Positions 33,757-46,214 of a stretch of DNA of 64,000 bases are shown in pieces; within the stretch, counting starts at the first letter, position 1; each line of letters begins with the position of its first letter. This stretch comes from Gamsiella multidivaricata. Lineage: Eukaryota; Mortierellomycota; Mortierellomycetes; Mortierellales; Mortierellaceae. The notes below the pieces were generated by a model. It was given only the letters and a program-made list of their open reading frames with translations. It was not told the origin of the DNA and searched no databases. The stretch is from NCBI RefSeq assembly GCF_025024155.1, contig NW_026251838.1, positions 1-64,000 on the forward strand, given 5' to 3'. The position numbers and the translations under genes are program-made.

Positions 33757-36387
33757 ATGCGCATCACAGACATCCCCGCAGAGTGCATCCTCCGTGTAGT
33801 TGAGTTCCTCGACCTGCCTGACCAGCACAGTCTTCTCCTGACCTGTTCGGACCTCTTCTCGAAGGTCGTCCCTGGACTCTACCGGTCGCCCTTCAGAGCC
33901 ATCCTCGCCTATGACCAATGGCGACTCGCATCATCTTCCTTATCTCCCTTATCTCAACCATCTTTACCGTCACCTTCACGTCCAACCCCAACTACGACTA
34001 CGATCACACACCGCCCTTCTCTCTCCATCATTACCACTACTACAGCCACCTCTACTCGCCACAGGCTAAATAGTAACTACCCCAATAATATCAATGTCAG
34101 CACACCACAGCACAGCAGTGTCAACGCATTCGCTAACGCAAATAACAATGTGAACACCAGCGCCAACACCGGCCCCATTGCCCCCCTCGGAGGTGGAGGA
34201 GTCCATCGGCCCCAAAACATCTCCACTTCCTCCGTATCATCCACTGCATCCACTACATCCACTGCTACCTCTTCGTACTCCTCCACTAACAATAACAACG
34301 ATCGCACTACCAACTCACCGACAACAGCAACCTCTTCATCGTCCAAACAAATTGATCCCTTCACCAGTCTCCTCCTTCGGACCCATGGTTGTCCATCCCC
34401 ACCTCGCCATACTACCGCGCAGAAACAAAGCCAAGGTCACCAAAAAAGACCTGCTTCCCTACAGCGCCGGTCCTATTCAGAACATCCAAAGGGCACCAGC
34501 AGCAGCAGCGGCGGCGGCAGTACTGTTACCTCTGTCAGTCAAGTCAATCTGCGATCTAGGAGCAACAACGGCAATGACTACAGTCACCATATTTTCAACA
34601 GTAGCATCTCAAACACTCATCACTACCCGAGCATCAACAGCAACAACAACTGCTGCTGTTACAATGGCACACAAATCAACATTAAGGCTCGTACTACTAT
34701 CAATCCTCTCGCGCAACTAAAGCTGAACAAAATCACTCGGCTTCTCCAGCTCCTGATCTCTTGCACCTCTGTCCAGGCACGTCTTCCTGCGCTACGGTAC
34801 CCTGGTTACGGGCAACAATGGATCCGGCCGCCATGCTATGTCGATTATCTTCAGCACTATATTGATCAGCAGGAAAGCGGTCAGAGCTTGATCCAATGCT
34901 TTCATCTGCTCTTTGCAAACCTGGTCCAGTGTCGATGGGACGATGAGGCCCAAGGGCTCGGCGTGCCCATCGCTCCACCGGATAAAGAGGCCTATAGGGT
35001 TCTTCACCAGATCCAAAAAGAGTTTATGACGCATAGCGCGGCGAAGATACGGACATTGTCAGTCTCGGTGGCTCATACCGTTGAACATGCAACAGAGCTG
35101 GTACCGCAGTTGGCGGCGGTGACGAAGCTGGAGCTGACAGACGTGGAGGATCCGGAATTCAAAGTGGATGAGGCGGTTGATTTTATAAAGTCGCATCGGA
35201 TGCTGTTTGGGCATGTTATTAGAGATGTCAGGTTGGTCGATAAGGCGGCTGTGACACCAAGCTCGTCGCCAACCTCCCCGTCATCGCCACCGCTTTTGAC
35301 GACTGCCTCGCCGACGATTAACACGGCAGCAGCGCATGCGTTTGCGGCCTACGCCTCAACAACTCGTTTCATGGGGATCCACAATAACCATAATCATCTC
35401 CTCGCGGTGATGGATACGCTCAAGAATCTGGAACGGATCGACGCTACGGCCTGGGCGAATTGCATCTTACATCTAGACGCCATTCCAACCACACATCTCA
35501 AACGTCTTTGGCTTTCGTTTGCGTTCCCACCCTCAGAGACCGTCGACAGCAAAGCTGCGCGACTGTCCGAGTACTTAGACCGATGCCGGAGACTAGAGGA
35601 GGTCCGGATCCCGATCCGACGGGCAGACGTCTTTCATTGGGCCCTACAGGAGAAGAAGACAGCATTGATCTGTGCGCCGATCTTGGCGAGCTCAAAGACA
35701 AAGAGATTACCACGGATTCGTAGGATCCATCTCCAGGGCCCGAGTCTGGAACTGATGGATTGTGTTCAGGACGCGGTTTTTGCATTCCAGGATACGCTCG
35801 AGGATCTGGAGGCACGGTCGCGGTTGAGGGTATGGCAGCCGACGACGCTGAGCTGGAAGTGTATCCTTCCGAGACTGACATGTCTGAGGCTCGAAGGAGA
35901 GATCAGTATGCATTTCTGTATGGAGACGTTGGAGCGATGTCCAGCGCTTGAGGAGCTATCTTTGGCGACAGCCACAGCGGAGGATTATAGATTTCAGCAA
36001 TCAGGGTATGGGTATGGGCACAGACATGGGCAGATACAGCAGGATCCAGGTTCAAACCTGCTGTTGTTTATTCGCTCGAGAGAGATGTACAAGATCGGAT
36101 CGCTTAAATGGTTGAGGTCCTTGAGTTTGATAGGGCCCTGGCAGATCCCGGATATGGCTCTGAGAAGGATTGCAGATCGATGCGAACATCTGAAGGAACT
36201 GGCTCTGGATCAGACGATGGGGTCAACGATCGGGGGCGTGCTGTTGGCGGTTGAACGGATGCAAAGACTCGAGAAATTGGATCTGTGTTTGGATATTGTG
36301 GATCTGCGATTGGTAAAAGTTGCAGCGAGGAAACTGAGGTTCTTGTCGTCAGTGCGACTGACCAACTTGCGAAGCGAGGAGTATTAA
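33757..36387 (+). CDS. F-box protein with leucine-rich-repeat-like C terminus
   Basis: Single-exon gene for 876 residues. The F-box is at the extreme N terminus (ITDIPAECILRVVEFLDLPD, then LLLTCSDLFSKVVPGLYRSP), so the product is predicted to bring a substrate to an SCF ubiquitin ligase through Skp1. Residues about 55-310 are Ser/Thr/Asn-rich low complexity. From about 320 the protein is ordered and later shows irregular LRR-like segments (LERIDATAWANCILHLDAIP, HLKRLWLSFAFPP, LEELSLATATAED, HLKELALDQTMG, LEKLDLCLDIVDLRLV). The start is the first in-frame ATG; the frame stays open upstream to 33448 but without an ATG. Substrate unknown. Fungi of this group carry many such F-box genes. Confidence 0.87.
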   Translation: MRITDIPAECILRVVEFLDLPDQHSLLLTCSDLFSKVVPGLYRSPFRAILAYDQWRLASSSLSPLSQPSLPSPSRPTPTTTTITHRPSLSIITTTTATSTRHRLNSNYPNNINVSTPQHSSVNAFANANNNVNTSANTGPIAPLGGGGVHRPQNISTSSVSSTASTTSTATSSYSSTNNNNDRTTNSPTTATSSSSKQIDPFTSLLLRTHGCPSPPRHTTAQKQSQGHQKRPASLQRRSYSEHPKGTSSSSGGGSTVTSVSQVNLRSRSNNGNDYSHHIFNSSISNTHHYPSINSNNNCCCYNGTQINIKARTTINPLAQLKLNKITRLLQLLISCTSVQARLPALRYPGYGQQWIRPPCYVDYLQHYIDQQESGQSLIQCFHLLFANLVQCRWDDEAQGLGVPIAPPDKEAYRVLHQIQKEFMTHSAAKIRTLSVSVAHTVEHATELVPQLAAVTKLELTDVEDPEFKVDEAVDFIKSHRMLFGHVIRDVRLVDKAAVTPSSSPTSPSSPPLLTTASPTINTAAAHAFAAYASTTRFMGIHNNHNHLLAVMDTLKNLERIDATAWANCILHLDAIPTTHLKRLWLSFAFPPSETVDSKAARLSEYLDRCRRLEEVRIPIRRADVFHWALQEKKTALICAPILASSKTKRLPRIRRIHLQGPSLELMDCVQDAVFAFQDTLEDLEARSRLRVWQPTTLSWKCILPRLTCLRLEGEISMHFCMETLERCPALEELSLATATAEDYRFQQSGYGYGHRHGQIQQDPGSNLLLFIRSREMYKIGSLKWLRSLSLIGPWQIPDMALRRIADRCEHLKELALDQTMGSTIGGVLLAVERMQRLEKLDLCLDIVDLRLVKVAARKLRFLSSVRLTNLRSEEY

Positions 36388-36825
36388 AGCGCGATCAGTA
36401 ATAATAAACTGCTTTTGGTGCGAGGGTAGCAGTTACGCATGGGGTTGGCGCCCCAAAGATCCAAGGCAGCCCGGACTAGACCCTTATAAAAGCTGGTTAG
36501 GTAGACTTGCCACCAATTTGGGTTTCGCCACCATTTTTCTTTTATCCCTGTCTTTGTCCAGTCCAGTTGATCAAATTGTGCCAAAGCTGAAAGAGAACTG
36601 GGTCAAGCTCGTCGTGCTCTGCTCATTCATTGAAGCCAACCACACCATGCGAGCCGGAAACGCCAAGTTCCTTAGGCAAAATGACACTCATTTCGCATGA
36701 GGATGCCAACTTGATATGTCGTCTGGGGCCTGAAACATCCAAAGTCTATAGCAGTACAAATGAACTTTTTTTTTTTGTCGCTACTAGTCGAGTATTTGAA
36801 TATTACGTGGGGTTTATTGCGCTTT
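36388..36825. other. Convergent intergenic region
   Basis: 438 bp between two converging genes; should hold both 3' UTRs. Nothing else seen. Confidence 0.55.
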
Positions 36826-38193
36826 TCATGGTAACGCGATGGGCTGAGTCTTCTCCGCCAGCCAAAAGACCGCCCATCGGAACTGCCAAAGGATCATCAT
36901 TCGACTCACAAGCAGCAGCGTCGGCAAAAGACAGATCAAAAACGGGACTGCCAGGGATCCCAGTGTCACGACCAAGACAAACACCGCCAGCGCAAACATG
37001 AACTTCCACAGCAAGAAATAAAACAAGACACTGATTGTATGTTGATCACTGACCGTCGCCCACAAATGGGCTGCGCCCCGATCCCACAAATTCCTATACC
37101 GCTGCTGTCTCCTCCTAGCTATTGCCGTTCCTGATTCAAATATCGGCTTTGGCAATCCGACAAAGACCTTGGCGGTACGGTGTGTATACTTTTCCAGAGC
37201 TTTGTAGTCGACCAAGGATCGTGACACAACCAGATCGACTCTTGCGAGGGCTCTCCAAGAGGTGACGGTGGCGACCATGCATAGATATCCAATCGGGGGA
37301 ATAATCATGCTCACGGCTGCGATGATGGCTGTCACCAATGTCCAGACAAAGCAAAACAGTGCCCAGGGGAAAATAACGGCGATATTATAGGCAAGGCCCA
37401 TCCAGGCCTTGCCGTCGCCGACAATGCTCCAGTGCGACTCTGGGGCGTCATCTTCGTCGTCGTGTTGTGCGTAAGTATGAGGGGATTCGGCCTCGGTGCC
37501 GAGGAGGCGATCCACATCCCGAGAGTGCAAGGCATCATCTTCGCGACCATAAGAAACCTGGCCTTGCAGGAGGTTGGGTGCGGAGGGTTGGGCTAAGGGT
37601 GATGAAGAAGACGATGGGCTGATGGCGCCGTATTGGGCGGTTTGTGTTGGAGGCAGCGAGGAGGAGGGGTCTGGTCTACTTGGACCTCCGCTTCCACTTC
37701 CGCTGCCGGACTGATAGTAATGGGAGGACGGCGTCGAATCTAGTGGTATCCTGGTCTTGATATCAAGGCCACGTTGGCCGGGAGGTCCTCGAAGATGGTC
37801 GTAGTTGTCATGAAGCTGGGGGATATCTTTGATAATCGTGGCCTCGTATGAAGGGGGTGCGTCCTCGAACATTCCTTGGTGGGAAGATTCTCCAGCTCTG
37901 GTTGTTGTTTTATAAGTGGCTGTAGCTGTAGTAGTCGTGGTTCGTATGGCTGCCTCGAGACTGGGTGCCGAGGGCTGAGCAAGCGGGATGGTTGGGGAAG
38001 TAGGAAGTGCCAAGTGGATGGGTTGGCTCTCGGATAGGTTTTCTTCATAGCGGATGGGTGCTTCGTTGCCAAAGGTGGTCGAAGCGCTGTCATTGTTTTT
38101 CTTCTTCTTCTGAGCAGCGCTGAGGTAGGTGGAGGGGACGCTCTGCCAAGGCTGGCCGTCATCGAAGGGATCATTTGGGTCGAGGGATGACAT
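36826..38193 (-). CDS. Integral membrane protein with PPSY and two PSAP motifs
   Basis: Single-exon gene for 455 residues, family not recognised. Residues 1-255 are disordered and presumably cytosolic, carrying PPSY (113-116), a ligand for WW domains of Nedd4/Rsp5 ubiquitin ligases, and two PSAP motifs (74-77 and 203-206), the type bound by the UEV domain of Vps23/TSG101. Hydrophobic segments lie at about 265-312 (two helices) and 387-445 (two or three). Between them is a basic loop with RALARVDLVVSRSLVDYK and RRRQQRYRNLWDRG. The layout suggests a ubiquitin-ligase/ESCRT adaptor at endosome or plasma membrane, which is inference from the motifs. The ATG at 38193 is the first in frame; the stop follows directly after the last hydrophobic segment. 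Confidence 0.8.
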   Translation of the reverse strand: MSSLDPNDPFDDGQPWQSVPSTYLSAAQKKKKNNDSASTTFGNEAPIRYEENLSESQPIHLALPTSPTIPLAQPSAPSLEAAIRTTTTTATATYKTTTRAGESSHQGMFEDAPPSYEATIIKDIPQLHDNYDHLRGPPGQRGLDIKTRIPLDSTPSSHYYQSGSGSGSGGPSRPDPSSSLPPTQTAQYGAISPSSSSSPLAQPSAPNLLQGQVSYGREDDALHSRDVDRLLGTEAESPHTYAQHDDEDDAPESHWSIVGDGKAWMGLAYNIAVIFPWALFCFVWTLVTAIIAAVSMIIPPIGYLCMVATVTSWRALARVDLVVSRSLVDYKALEKYTHRTAKVFVGLPKPIFESGTAIARRRQQRYRNLWDRGAAHLWATVSDQHTISVLFYFLLWKFMFALAVFVLVVTLGSLAVPFLICLLPTLLLVSRMMILWQFRWAVFWLAEKTQPIALP

Positions 38194-38424
38194 TACTGAG
38201 AGGAAGGAAGGAAGGTGGAGATGAGGAATGAAGAAAGTGTGAGAAGAATAAAAGACAGAGGGCGAGGGACGAAAAACATTCTTGGCATTTTAACGCCGTC
38301 TAACCTTATGAAAAAAGCCTGTGCAGCTGTAAGCTATCATCAGGGCACATTACGCTGAGGGCATATCTGTAGAAGGAATAATATACACGGTTTATTTTTG
38401 CAATGAAGAGAGACGGATTAGATT

Positions 38425-38950
38425 TCACTTGAGCACAACGGCCGCATTGCGCAGACCGAGGTACTGCTGCACGACGCCAATGGGATGGTTCTTGATCGAC
38501 TGGTACACCTCCGTCGAATGATACCGCAGCCGTGTCTTTGGGTCCGTGTAGCGAGCCTAGATAAACCATACCAATTGAAAATACTTGTTTAAATGAACCG
38601 ACATCCATCGACATCATTCAAAGACCGCTACTTATTCTCTGCTTTTCTGTGCTCACCTCCAGTCCGGTAATGTCGCAGTACTTTTTCTGTGGAGTCATCG
38701 ATGGCAGTGCCTCAATATTCCAGTCTACAATTGCAGATGGCAATAGGTATAAAGCAATTGTCAGAGAGAAGCATTGCAGCGAGTCGATGCTGAGCAAATG
38801 CGTCGCTAACGCTGATTCGATCAACTTACAAGTTGGAGTGCTTGTTTTCCACTCCTTGGCCTTTTCCAGGGTAATGATCTGCTTCAAGTTCTTTGTCTTT
38901 TTGGACGCATGCCATCCTGATTTCTTGAAGGGCTTGTGAATATGCGCCAT
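38425..38950 (-). CDS. IES6: INO80 complex subunit Ies6/INO80C (YL1_C domain)
   Basis: Small subunit of the INO80 chromatin remodeller, pairing with Arp5 for nucleosome binding. Exons: 38950-38830, 38724-38657, 38556-38425; 106 residues. The family pattern is complete: HKPFKKSGW, KNLKQIITLEK, then across the first junction TPTYWNIEALPSMTPQKKYC, DITGLE, and across the second ARYTDPKTRLRYHSTEVYQ, QQYLGLRNA. The last two blocks are the YL1_C domain. It is shorter than yeast Ies6 but close to human INO80C's conserved core. Only 231 bp separate its stop from the start of the downstream membrane-protein gene. Confidence 0.93.
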
Positions 38951-39800
38951 GTTCAGTACTCCAGGAACTCCTTGATTTGGCTGATCAAGTGTGCCGCTGC
39001 TGGAGCTCGAAGGCGATGCAGAAATGGAGGATGCAATAGAGGAGGCCCCAGTAACCTGGTCATCGTCCTCCTCATCCTAGTCGGGGCGAGTTCGTTGTTG
39101 TTTTTGTTGTTGTTGTTGAACAAGGACGACGATTAGAACACTCAACGGCGTTGCTTTCCTGGGTTGACATGCACTCATGGACGAAAACCACCTCCCGTTT
39201 TACCTTTCCTTTGCGCGTAAATCGGCCCTTGCTGGATTTTGATTTGGCGACCCTATTAAGTTGATGAGCGACAAGGAAGATCAACACGTTGGCCTCCAAT
39301 CGGTCGTCCGACAGAGTTGATGAAATGCTTTCGACTATAGCTCCTCCTTGCTGCTGAATCGTTAATGGACTGGTGGACGTACATTGCTGACTCTGCTTTT
39401 GCGTGATTGGTTAACTGGAGAGCTGATGGACGGGAAGAGTGAATTGTGTGCAGCATGTCGTGCAACATGCCCCATGGATAGCCCTTAAGGTTCGCTCTAC
39501 GCCCCGAATGCGTGCTTCTCGTTCAAGGATCATCATCATTCTTCATTCTCTTTCGCCATCAGTCCATCCTTTCCCATTGATACCTGTCAAGGGTTGAGCG
39601 AACCAGAGAACGTACTCGAGGCGGTTGAACAGTATCCTCAGGCCCCCAAACAGTCAAGGAGTCTCTCATCAGACTGTAAGGATGATCTTGATCCCCTTGC
39701 ATGGAAAACATGCCGCCTCGGTCTCTTCACACTTCATCAACCTCTAACCACAGCCTCACGTACTCTTGCTACAGGCTTATTCTTTCAGATACAAAAAGCA
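38951..39800. promoter_or_regulatory. Divergent promoter, IES6 (-) and SEC24 (+)
   Basis: 850 bp between divergent starts. A likely acceptor (ttattctttcag, ending 39789) just before the SEC24 ATG hints at a 5' UTR intron; the open frame upstream of the ATG from 39594 has no SEC24 similarity. No other gene seen. Confidence 0.5.
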
Positions 39801-42800
39801 ATGTCAGGGTACCCTCAGCAGCAGCAGCGTCCAGTTTACTCTGGGCAGCCTGGACAGCAAGGACCTCCGCCAGTTCAGGGACAATTTACACCAGGACCCA
39901 ACGGACACCAGGCACAACAGCAGCAGCAACCATCACCCTTTCAGCAGCATTCAAATTTAGCACCAGGACCATATGCTAATAACCTTCGCACTGGAGCGCC
40001 CATGCCTGGCAACTCTGTTATTAGACCAAACAATGCCCCTCTAGGAGTTCGTCCTATGCAGCCCGGTAAGAAAACAGAGCAACTATACGAGAGCGACATG
40101 TACTACTCTGGACACTAGGCCCCTAACATGCACTCATTGATCTTGGCATATTAGGCCATGGATCTCCCGCTCGGCCACCAGTCAATGGGGTACCATATCA
40201 GCAACAACAGCCGCCACAACAGTATGGAGCTCGACCTACCCCTGGATCTCCTGCAGGAGCAAGGCCCCCGCTAGGGCCACGTCCCCCTCTTCCTCCAAAC
40301 CAGCAGATCAGGACTGCATCACCGTTGCCCGGCCAATCCCCAGGACAACCGCCACATGCTCCGTCCCCACGCCCTATCCATATGACCCAGACACCCACCC
40401 CCATGGGTACTCCTGGACCCATAGGCCAAAACGTTCACTCGCCTTTCCAGCACCCTCAACAACCATATCAGAGATCTGGAACTCCACTGGGACAAAAACC
40501 GCCAACACCATCTCAGCAGTCGCCTTATCAGCAGCAGCAGCAGCACCAGCAGCCACAGCAGCTGTCGACGCCTCCACCTGCAACCCCAGATCAGAATGGA
40601 GGTAACATGAACGGGCTCACCGGCCAAATGTCGAGCATGTCAGTTGGTTCTAGTGGAGCAGTAAACCAGCAGGCCCCTGGGTTCTCGCCGATCCCACCCC
40701 AAGGGCTGCCTGTGCAAACAGAGGTATGGATAGCGTCTTACGCCTACTGGTCTTTTCAACGCAGTTGCGCCCAAATCGCTGACGCGTTGTTTTATTTGCA
40801 ATTAATAGTTCAAACCAAAGGCCGGAGCAAGGGCCAAGCGTGTCTTTGCTACGGATCCTTCGGCCCCATCGCCACCTCAAGGGCAGGTTGGATTTATGCC
40901 CCCGCTTCCTCAATCTGGAATGAACACTCTTGATACCCAGAACAATATGCAACAGCAGCAACCCCAGCCTTATGGTTCACAAAATTTTGGACAGCCGATG
41001 AATCAAGGATACCCTCAGCAACAGCAACCACCTACGCCTTATCAGCAGCAACCGCCTCCTATGATGAACCAGCCGCCTATGCCGCAACAAGTCATGAGTC
41101 AGCAGCAGCAACAGTTTAGACCGCAGTCAAACCAGCCCCCAGTGCAACCTGCTTCAAAATCAAGGATCGATCCCGATCAGATCCCATCGCCTGTCGCTGT
41201 TCAGGAGGCGGACCAGGTAGAATGGGATGAGAAGCCATTTATGACCTCATCTAGAACGCACGTTACTCCTCTCGCCAGTTCCGACTTTATGGCGATCGAT
41301 GAAGGTATCGTTGATGCTGCTGTTCTTTGCTAGAAATTGATTATGATAAACTTTTGATCGACGGGACGACTGACACCTGGAATGTATGATCAATAGGGAA
41401 CTGCAACCCCAGGTTCTTCAGGATGACTACCTATAACGTTCCTAATACGGAGGAGCTCTTGAATACTTCGCAATTACCCATGGGTCTCATCATCCAGCCA
41501 TTAGCAAATCTCCGTGCTAATGAGGTTCGTAAATCTTCCAAGGCAACTTCATTCTGAACCTGCACGCCAAAATTGCGTACTAATAGTAAGGCAAATTTTT
41601 ACATACTAGGCTCCCATTGAAACGGTCGATTTTGGTGAGTCGGGTCCGACCAGATGCCGTCGCTGCAACGCCTATATCAACCCTTTTATGATCTTCACCA
41701 ACGGAGGCCAGCGTTTTGTTTGCAATATGTGTCTGTTTGAGAACGATGTCGATCCTGGTTACTTTTGTAACTTGGACATGAGTGGCCGTCGTTTGGATCT
41801 GGACCAGAGGCCAGAGTTGCGAAACGGCACCATCGAATTTGCGGTTCCAAAGGAGTACCACAACAAGGCACCGGCTCCTGCCGCATATGTCTTTGCGATC
41901 GACGTGTCATGGACCGCCATCCAGAATGGCATGCTGGCGCAGTGCGTGACTGGTATCAAGCGTGCTGTGTGGGATGAAAATGGCGCATCGAGGCTGGCTC
42001 CCGGTGCCCAGATTGGCATCCTAACATATGACAAGACTGTGCATTTCTACAACATTTCGGTATGTGCTGATAATCACGCGTATTGTTGGCAAGTCTTGAT
42101 AGTATGGGCGAGGACTAATGTAGGATTTCCACGCATGCTGGGATAATAGCCAAACTTAGAGCAGGCACAAATGATGGTTGTCCCGGATGTCAACGATGTC
42201 TTTGTGCCTCTCAGCGATGGATTCTTGGTCAACGCTGAGACCTCAAAGTGAGTGGACATTTCTTTGGCTGTTGATTAATCTCCTTCGAAAAGAGTGTATA
42301 CGATTAACCTTCGTTTGTCTGATTTGCTCTAGGACTATTGTGGAGACGTTATTGGATTCTCTCCCGCAGCTTTTTGCCGAAAACAAGACAGCAGAGACCG
42401 TTATCGGTGCTGTCGTCCAGGCTGTGCGTGAAGCATTGGAACACCGCGGAGGGAAGTTGATCCTTTTTCAGACTGCTCTTCCAACATACGGACCTGGTGC
42501 ATTGAAACACCGCGAGGACCTCAAACTTTATGGCACTGACAAGGAGAAGATCCTATATGCACCTCAGGATGACTTCTACAAGAATTTGGGAGAGTCATGC
42601 GTCGATGCTGGTCTTTGCGTTGATCTGTTCCTTTTTCCGAATGCCTACATCGACGTCGCCACCCTGGGGTGTTTGTCGAGTATCACAGGAGGCGAGACGC
42701 TCTTGTTCCCGAAATTTAATGCCTCGCGGGATGGCGCGAAACTGATTGGAAACATTTCCAAGCTCGTAGGACGGCCGTTCGGATTTGATGCTTTGATGCG

Positions 42801-44279
42801 AGTGCGTTGCTCCGCTGGTCTGAAAATCACGGAGCACCTTGGAAACTTCCATATGAGAAATAGTACAGATGTGTCGTTGGCGGGAGTGGATTCGGAGAAA
42901 GCATTTGGGGTGTTGGTGAAGCACGATGGCAAGCTGGACGAGAAAACGGAGGCGTCGTTCCAGGTCGCGTTGCTGTATACAACGGCAGACGGACTGAGGA
43001 GGGTGAGGGTGCATAACTTTAGCACGCCGGTGACAACGTTACTGGGCAATGTGTTCCGCTGGGCGGACATGGATACGACCATTAACTTTTTGATCAAAGG
43101 AGGTAAGGGGGAGTCAAAAAAAAACGCGAATCGAAGATTTCCTTACTCTGCCGTATTGTTTGCGTGGCACTTATGCTAATGTGCTAATGTTTGCTGCTTT
43201 ACTCGCTCGATAGCGATCTCGCAAGCATTGACCAAGCCTTTGAAGGATGTGCGAGATGCGTTGACAGACAAGTGCGTCAGGATCTTGTCTTCATACCGCA
43301 AGAACTGCGCTTCGTCTACCGCTCCAGGACAGGTGGGCACCTTTGATGTGTCTGCGTCCTGATATCTTGTTCATGGAAAATACATTATGCTAACGGCCTC
43401 GATTATTCTCTCATAGCTCATCCTTCCCGAGTCGTTCAAGCTGTTCCCTCTGTATGCGTTGACATTCCTCAAATCCAAGTCGCTTCGCGCGGGCAGGGAT
43501 ATCAACAGTGATATGAGGGTGCACCAAATGCGCATGCTCAAAAGTATGGGCGTCAGCGAATCGATCGCATTCCTGTACCCGCGCATGATCCCCGTTCACG
43601 AAATGGATGACAAGGTATACTGCAGCCCCTGTTTCCTTTCATCTTTTTCTGAGTTCATTCTGCAAATGAAAACAAGGAAACTAAATCAAAATGGCTGTCT
43701 TTACTCAATACTAGGTCGGTGTACAAGACGCGACGGGTCGTGTCCGATTGCCACCCTTGATCCGTGTCTCATACGCCCGCCTAAACATGTTGGGCGCGTA
43801 TTTGCTTGAGAACGGGCAGGCCACGTACCTTTGGCTCGGACGCGAGATTTCACCGCAGTTCCTGCAGGATGTCTTTGGTGTACCGACCTTAGACGTTGTT
43901 GATCCAACAATGGTAAATGTTTAAAATATTGTAGTGGTTTTTAGATGTTTGTTATTATGGTCCGATCATATTGACACCGTATTTTATTTCCCCTGTGCCA
44001 CAGCACCATTTGCCAGAGCTGACGAGCCAGACAAGTACACAGCTGCGAACGATCATCTCGTACATGCAGAGCCAAAGGAGCAAGTACCTGGACCTAGTGG
44101 TGGTCCGTCAAGGATTGGACCAGTCTGAGCTGGAGTTCTCGAACCAGTTAGTCGAGGACAAGAACAACGAGGCCATGTCGTATGTCGACTATCTGTGTGC
44201 GATCCATCGCATGATCCAGAACGGGGTCTCCTCGAAGCCGATTGAGTCCTCATCGATGGGAATGTGGACTACCCGTTAG
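39801..44279 (+). CDS. SEC24: SEC24, COPII coat cargo adaptor
   Basis: Cargo-binding subunit of the COPII coat, forming ER exit vesicles with Sec23. Exons: 39801-40065, 40155-40723, 40809-41304, 41397-41524, 41610-42059, 42150-42247, 42333-43102, 43214-43332, 43417-43614, 43715-43912, 44004-44279; 1188 residues. Residues 1-400 are Pro/Gln-rich. The zinc finger (C502, C505 and FVCNMC) is followed by the trunk ([51 protein letters not shown]), the beta-sandwich, the helical part and the gelsolin-like end ([29 protein letters not shown]). All eleven exons join in frame. Length and domain order are normal for SEC24. Confidence 0.96.
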
Positions 44280-44695
44280 ATGACAGAAGGGTTGAGGACG
44301 TAGATACCAGAGGGTAAAAATGAAACTAGAGGCCTTATATTTTATAATGCTTTTTCTCTATGAATTCAGCTTGCGTGGAAAAGGAAGGTATTGATACAAT
44401 GGAAAAAGAAAGATAAAGAGCACCATGCTGTTAAGATTTACAAGAATATCTAAAGAAAAGACAAGAAAAAATTCAACTCCGAAAGAATGAGGCGGATTAC
44501 AATTTGTACACAAAAGAGCACGTCAGAACCGTGCCAAGTATGAAGGATGTTACATAAACGCATAAAAAGGATGGGTTTGCTGTCCAAAAGTAAAGAGAAG
44601 GATGGAAAGAATTTCAAGGATACTCGAGGTTTGTAAATGCGCGGGAGACACCAACCACGTCGTTGACTATTTCTTCACAGCTCTCCCTTCACGAC
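44280..44695. other. Convergent intergenic region
   Basis: 416 bp, A-rich, holding the 3' UTRs of SEC24 and CNOT9. No PUF-type UGUANAUA site is present here on either sense strand. Confidence 0.55.
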
Positions 44696-46132
44696 TCAGT
44701 TGACGATGCCGTTGGGATTCTCGGCCAGGTTGATCAGCAGCTGCGCCAGAAGTCGCTTTGTCGTGATATCGTCTTTGAGCGCCTGTGCAAACGTCGCGTC
44801 CCGCAACGGTTCCGGCAAGCACTGTCGCAGTGCTTCGCGAGCCCTATTGTGCGTCGGATGAAATAATGTGAATAAAACGCTAGATCTGAGTAGCCTGCTT
44901 CCTTCAGGCGAATAGGGATCCACAGATCATTTAGATATCGTACCTAGGGTTGTCAGAGAGCCGGAGATAGCATTTGATAACATGCTTCAATAGTCGGACG
45001 GCTAGGGTATCCACGAGTTGATGGACCATATTGCTGAGGACGACCCCGACAGCATAGAAGCGCTCGTAGGTCTGGCAGATGTAAGCCAGGCCCATGTCAT
45101 CTAGCAATATCCTTTGCACAATAAAAATAGCAACCTATGCAAACAAGCAGCGATAGAAAGGGAGAGAAAAAAGCACGGGTCAATAAAGTTGTTGAATTCG
45201 GACAAATGTCCACATGTGAACTGAGAGAAGTAAATGGCCTTTGCGGACATACAGTTTTAGAGAGCTCGCTTCCGGTCTCCATGATGCGCAGGCACAGGGG
45301 GATGATTTCGGTCGAAAGCAAGAAGGTGATCACCTCTGTGTTATCATTCTAGATAAAGGCAACAGTGTCATAAGTAGCGGATCAAATTATTAAAGATAGC
45401 AAAACAGAACCAAGTGTCTTCATACCTTAACTAATGCGCCAATGACACCGAGACTTGTCAAACGCAGATATTCAAAGGGTCGGGTCTTGCTGGTCGTGTT
45501 CAAGAAAGGATAAAGGAACAACGGGATGTGGGCTATTGAATGTATCAATCAAGTAGATAGAGCCGGTTACAGCAGTGCTAGGCCAATCGTTAAAGGGACA
45601 AAAAGAGACATGTAAGGCATGCTATAGTACCATTGAGAAATAGTCCCCGGGTGTCGGGATGGCTAGCCACACACTGCAACAGGGCCAGGGCATTGCACAC
45701 GCGATTGGACGCGTGCGCCGTCAGTCCCGTGGGTGCCAACAATGGATATACGGACACGATTTCCTGTAAAAGGGCAGACATGACGCCTGTAGTGATATCA
45801 AAAAGTGGATGAAAGTAACAGGTAGGATGGTTAGTAAGTAAAACTGCAGTGGAGAATGAATTGAAAAGGTGGCGAATTCAGACTTTAAGTGATCTGCTTC
45901 GATGCCAGTATTTTTCTGTCTCCACATACCGAAGGAGTGCCACAGTACAAGGGCCAGTTCCTCAAACTGCTCGCGCTTCTTGCTCAGCTCCAGCAAGGCC
46001 TGTTCACGATTCGTTGGATTCGTCAATTCTAGGACCAATTGATAGATCTTTTCATCTTCGATGCTGATGCTGTTTGTTCTGTACTGATTCTGCTGAAGCT
46101 GCGCCTGTTGCAATTGAAGCTGCTGCTGCTGC

Positions 46133-46214
<82 letters not shown>

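Noticed and set aside
33254..33799. Open frame with TGTGTGTE repeats
   Set aside because: Reading of the hexamer repeat with no flanking protein similarity.
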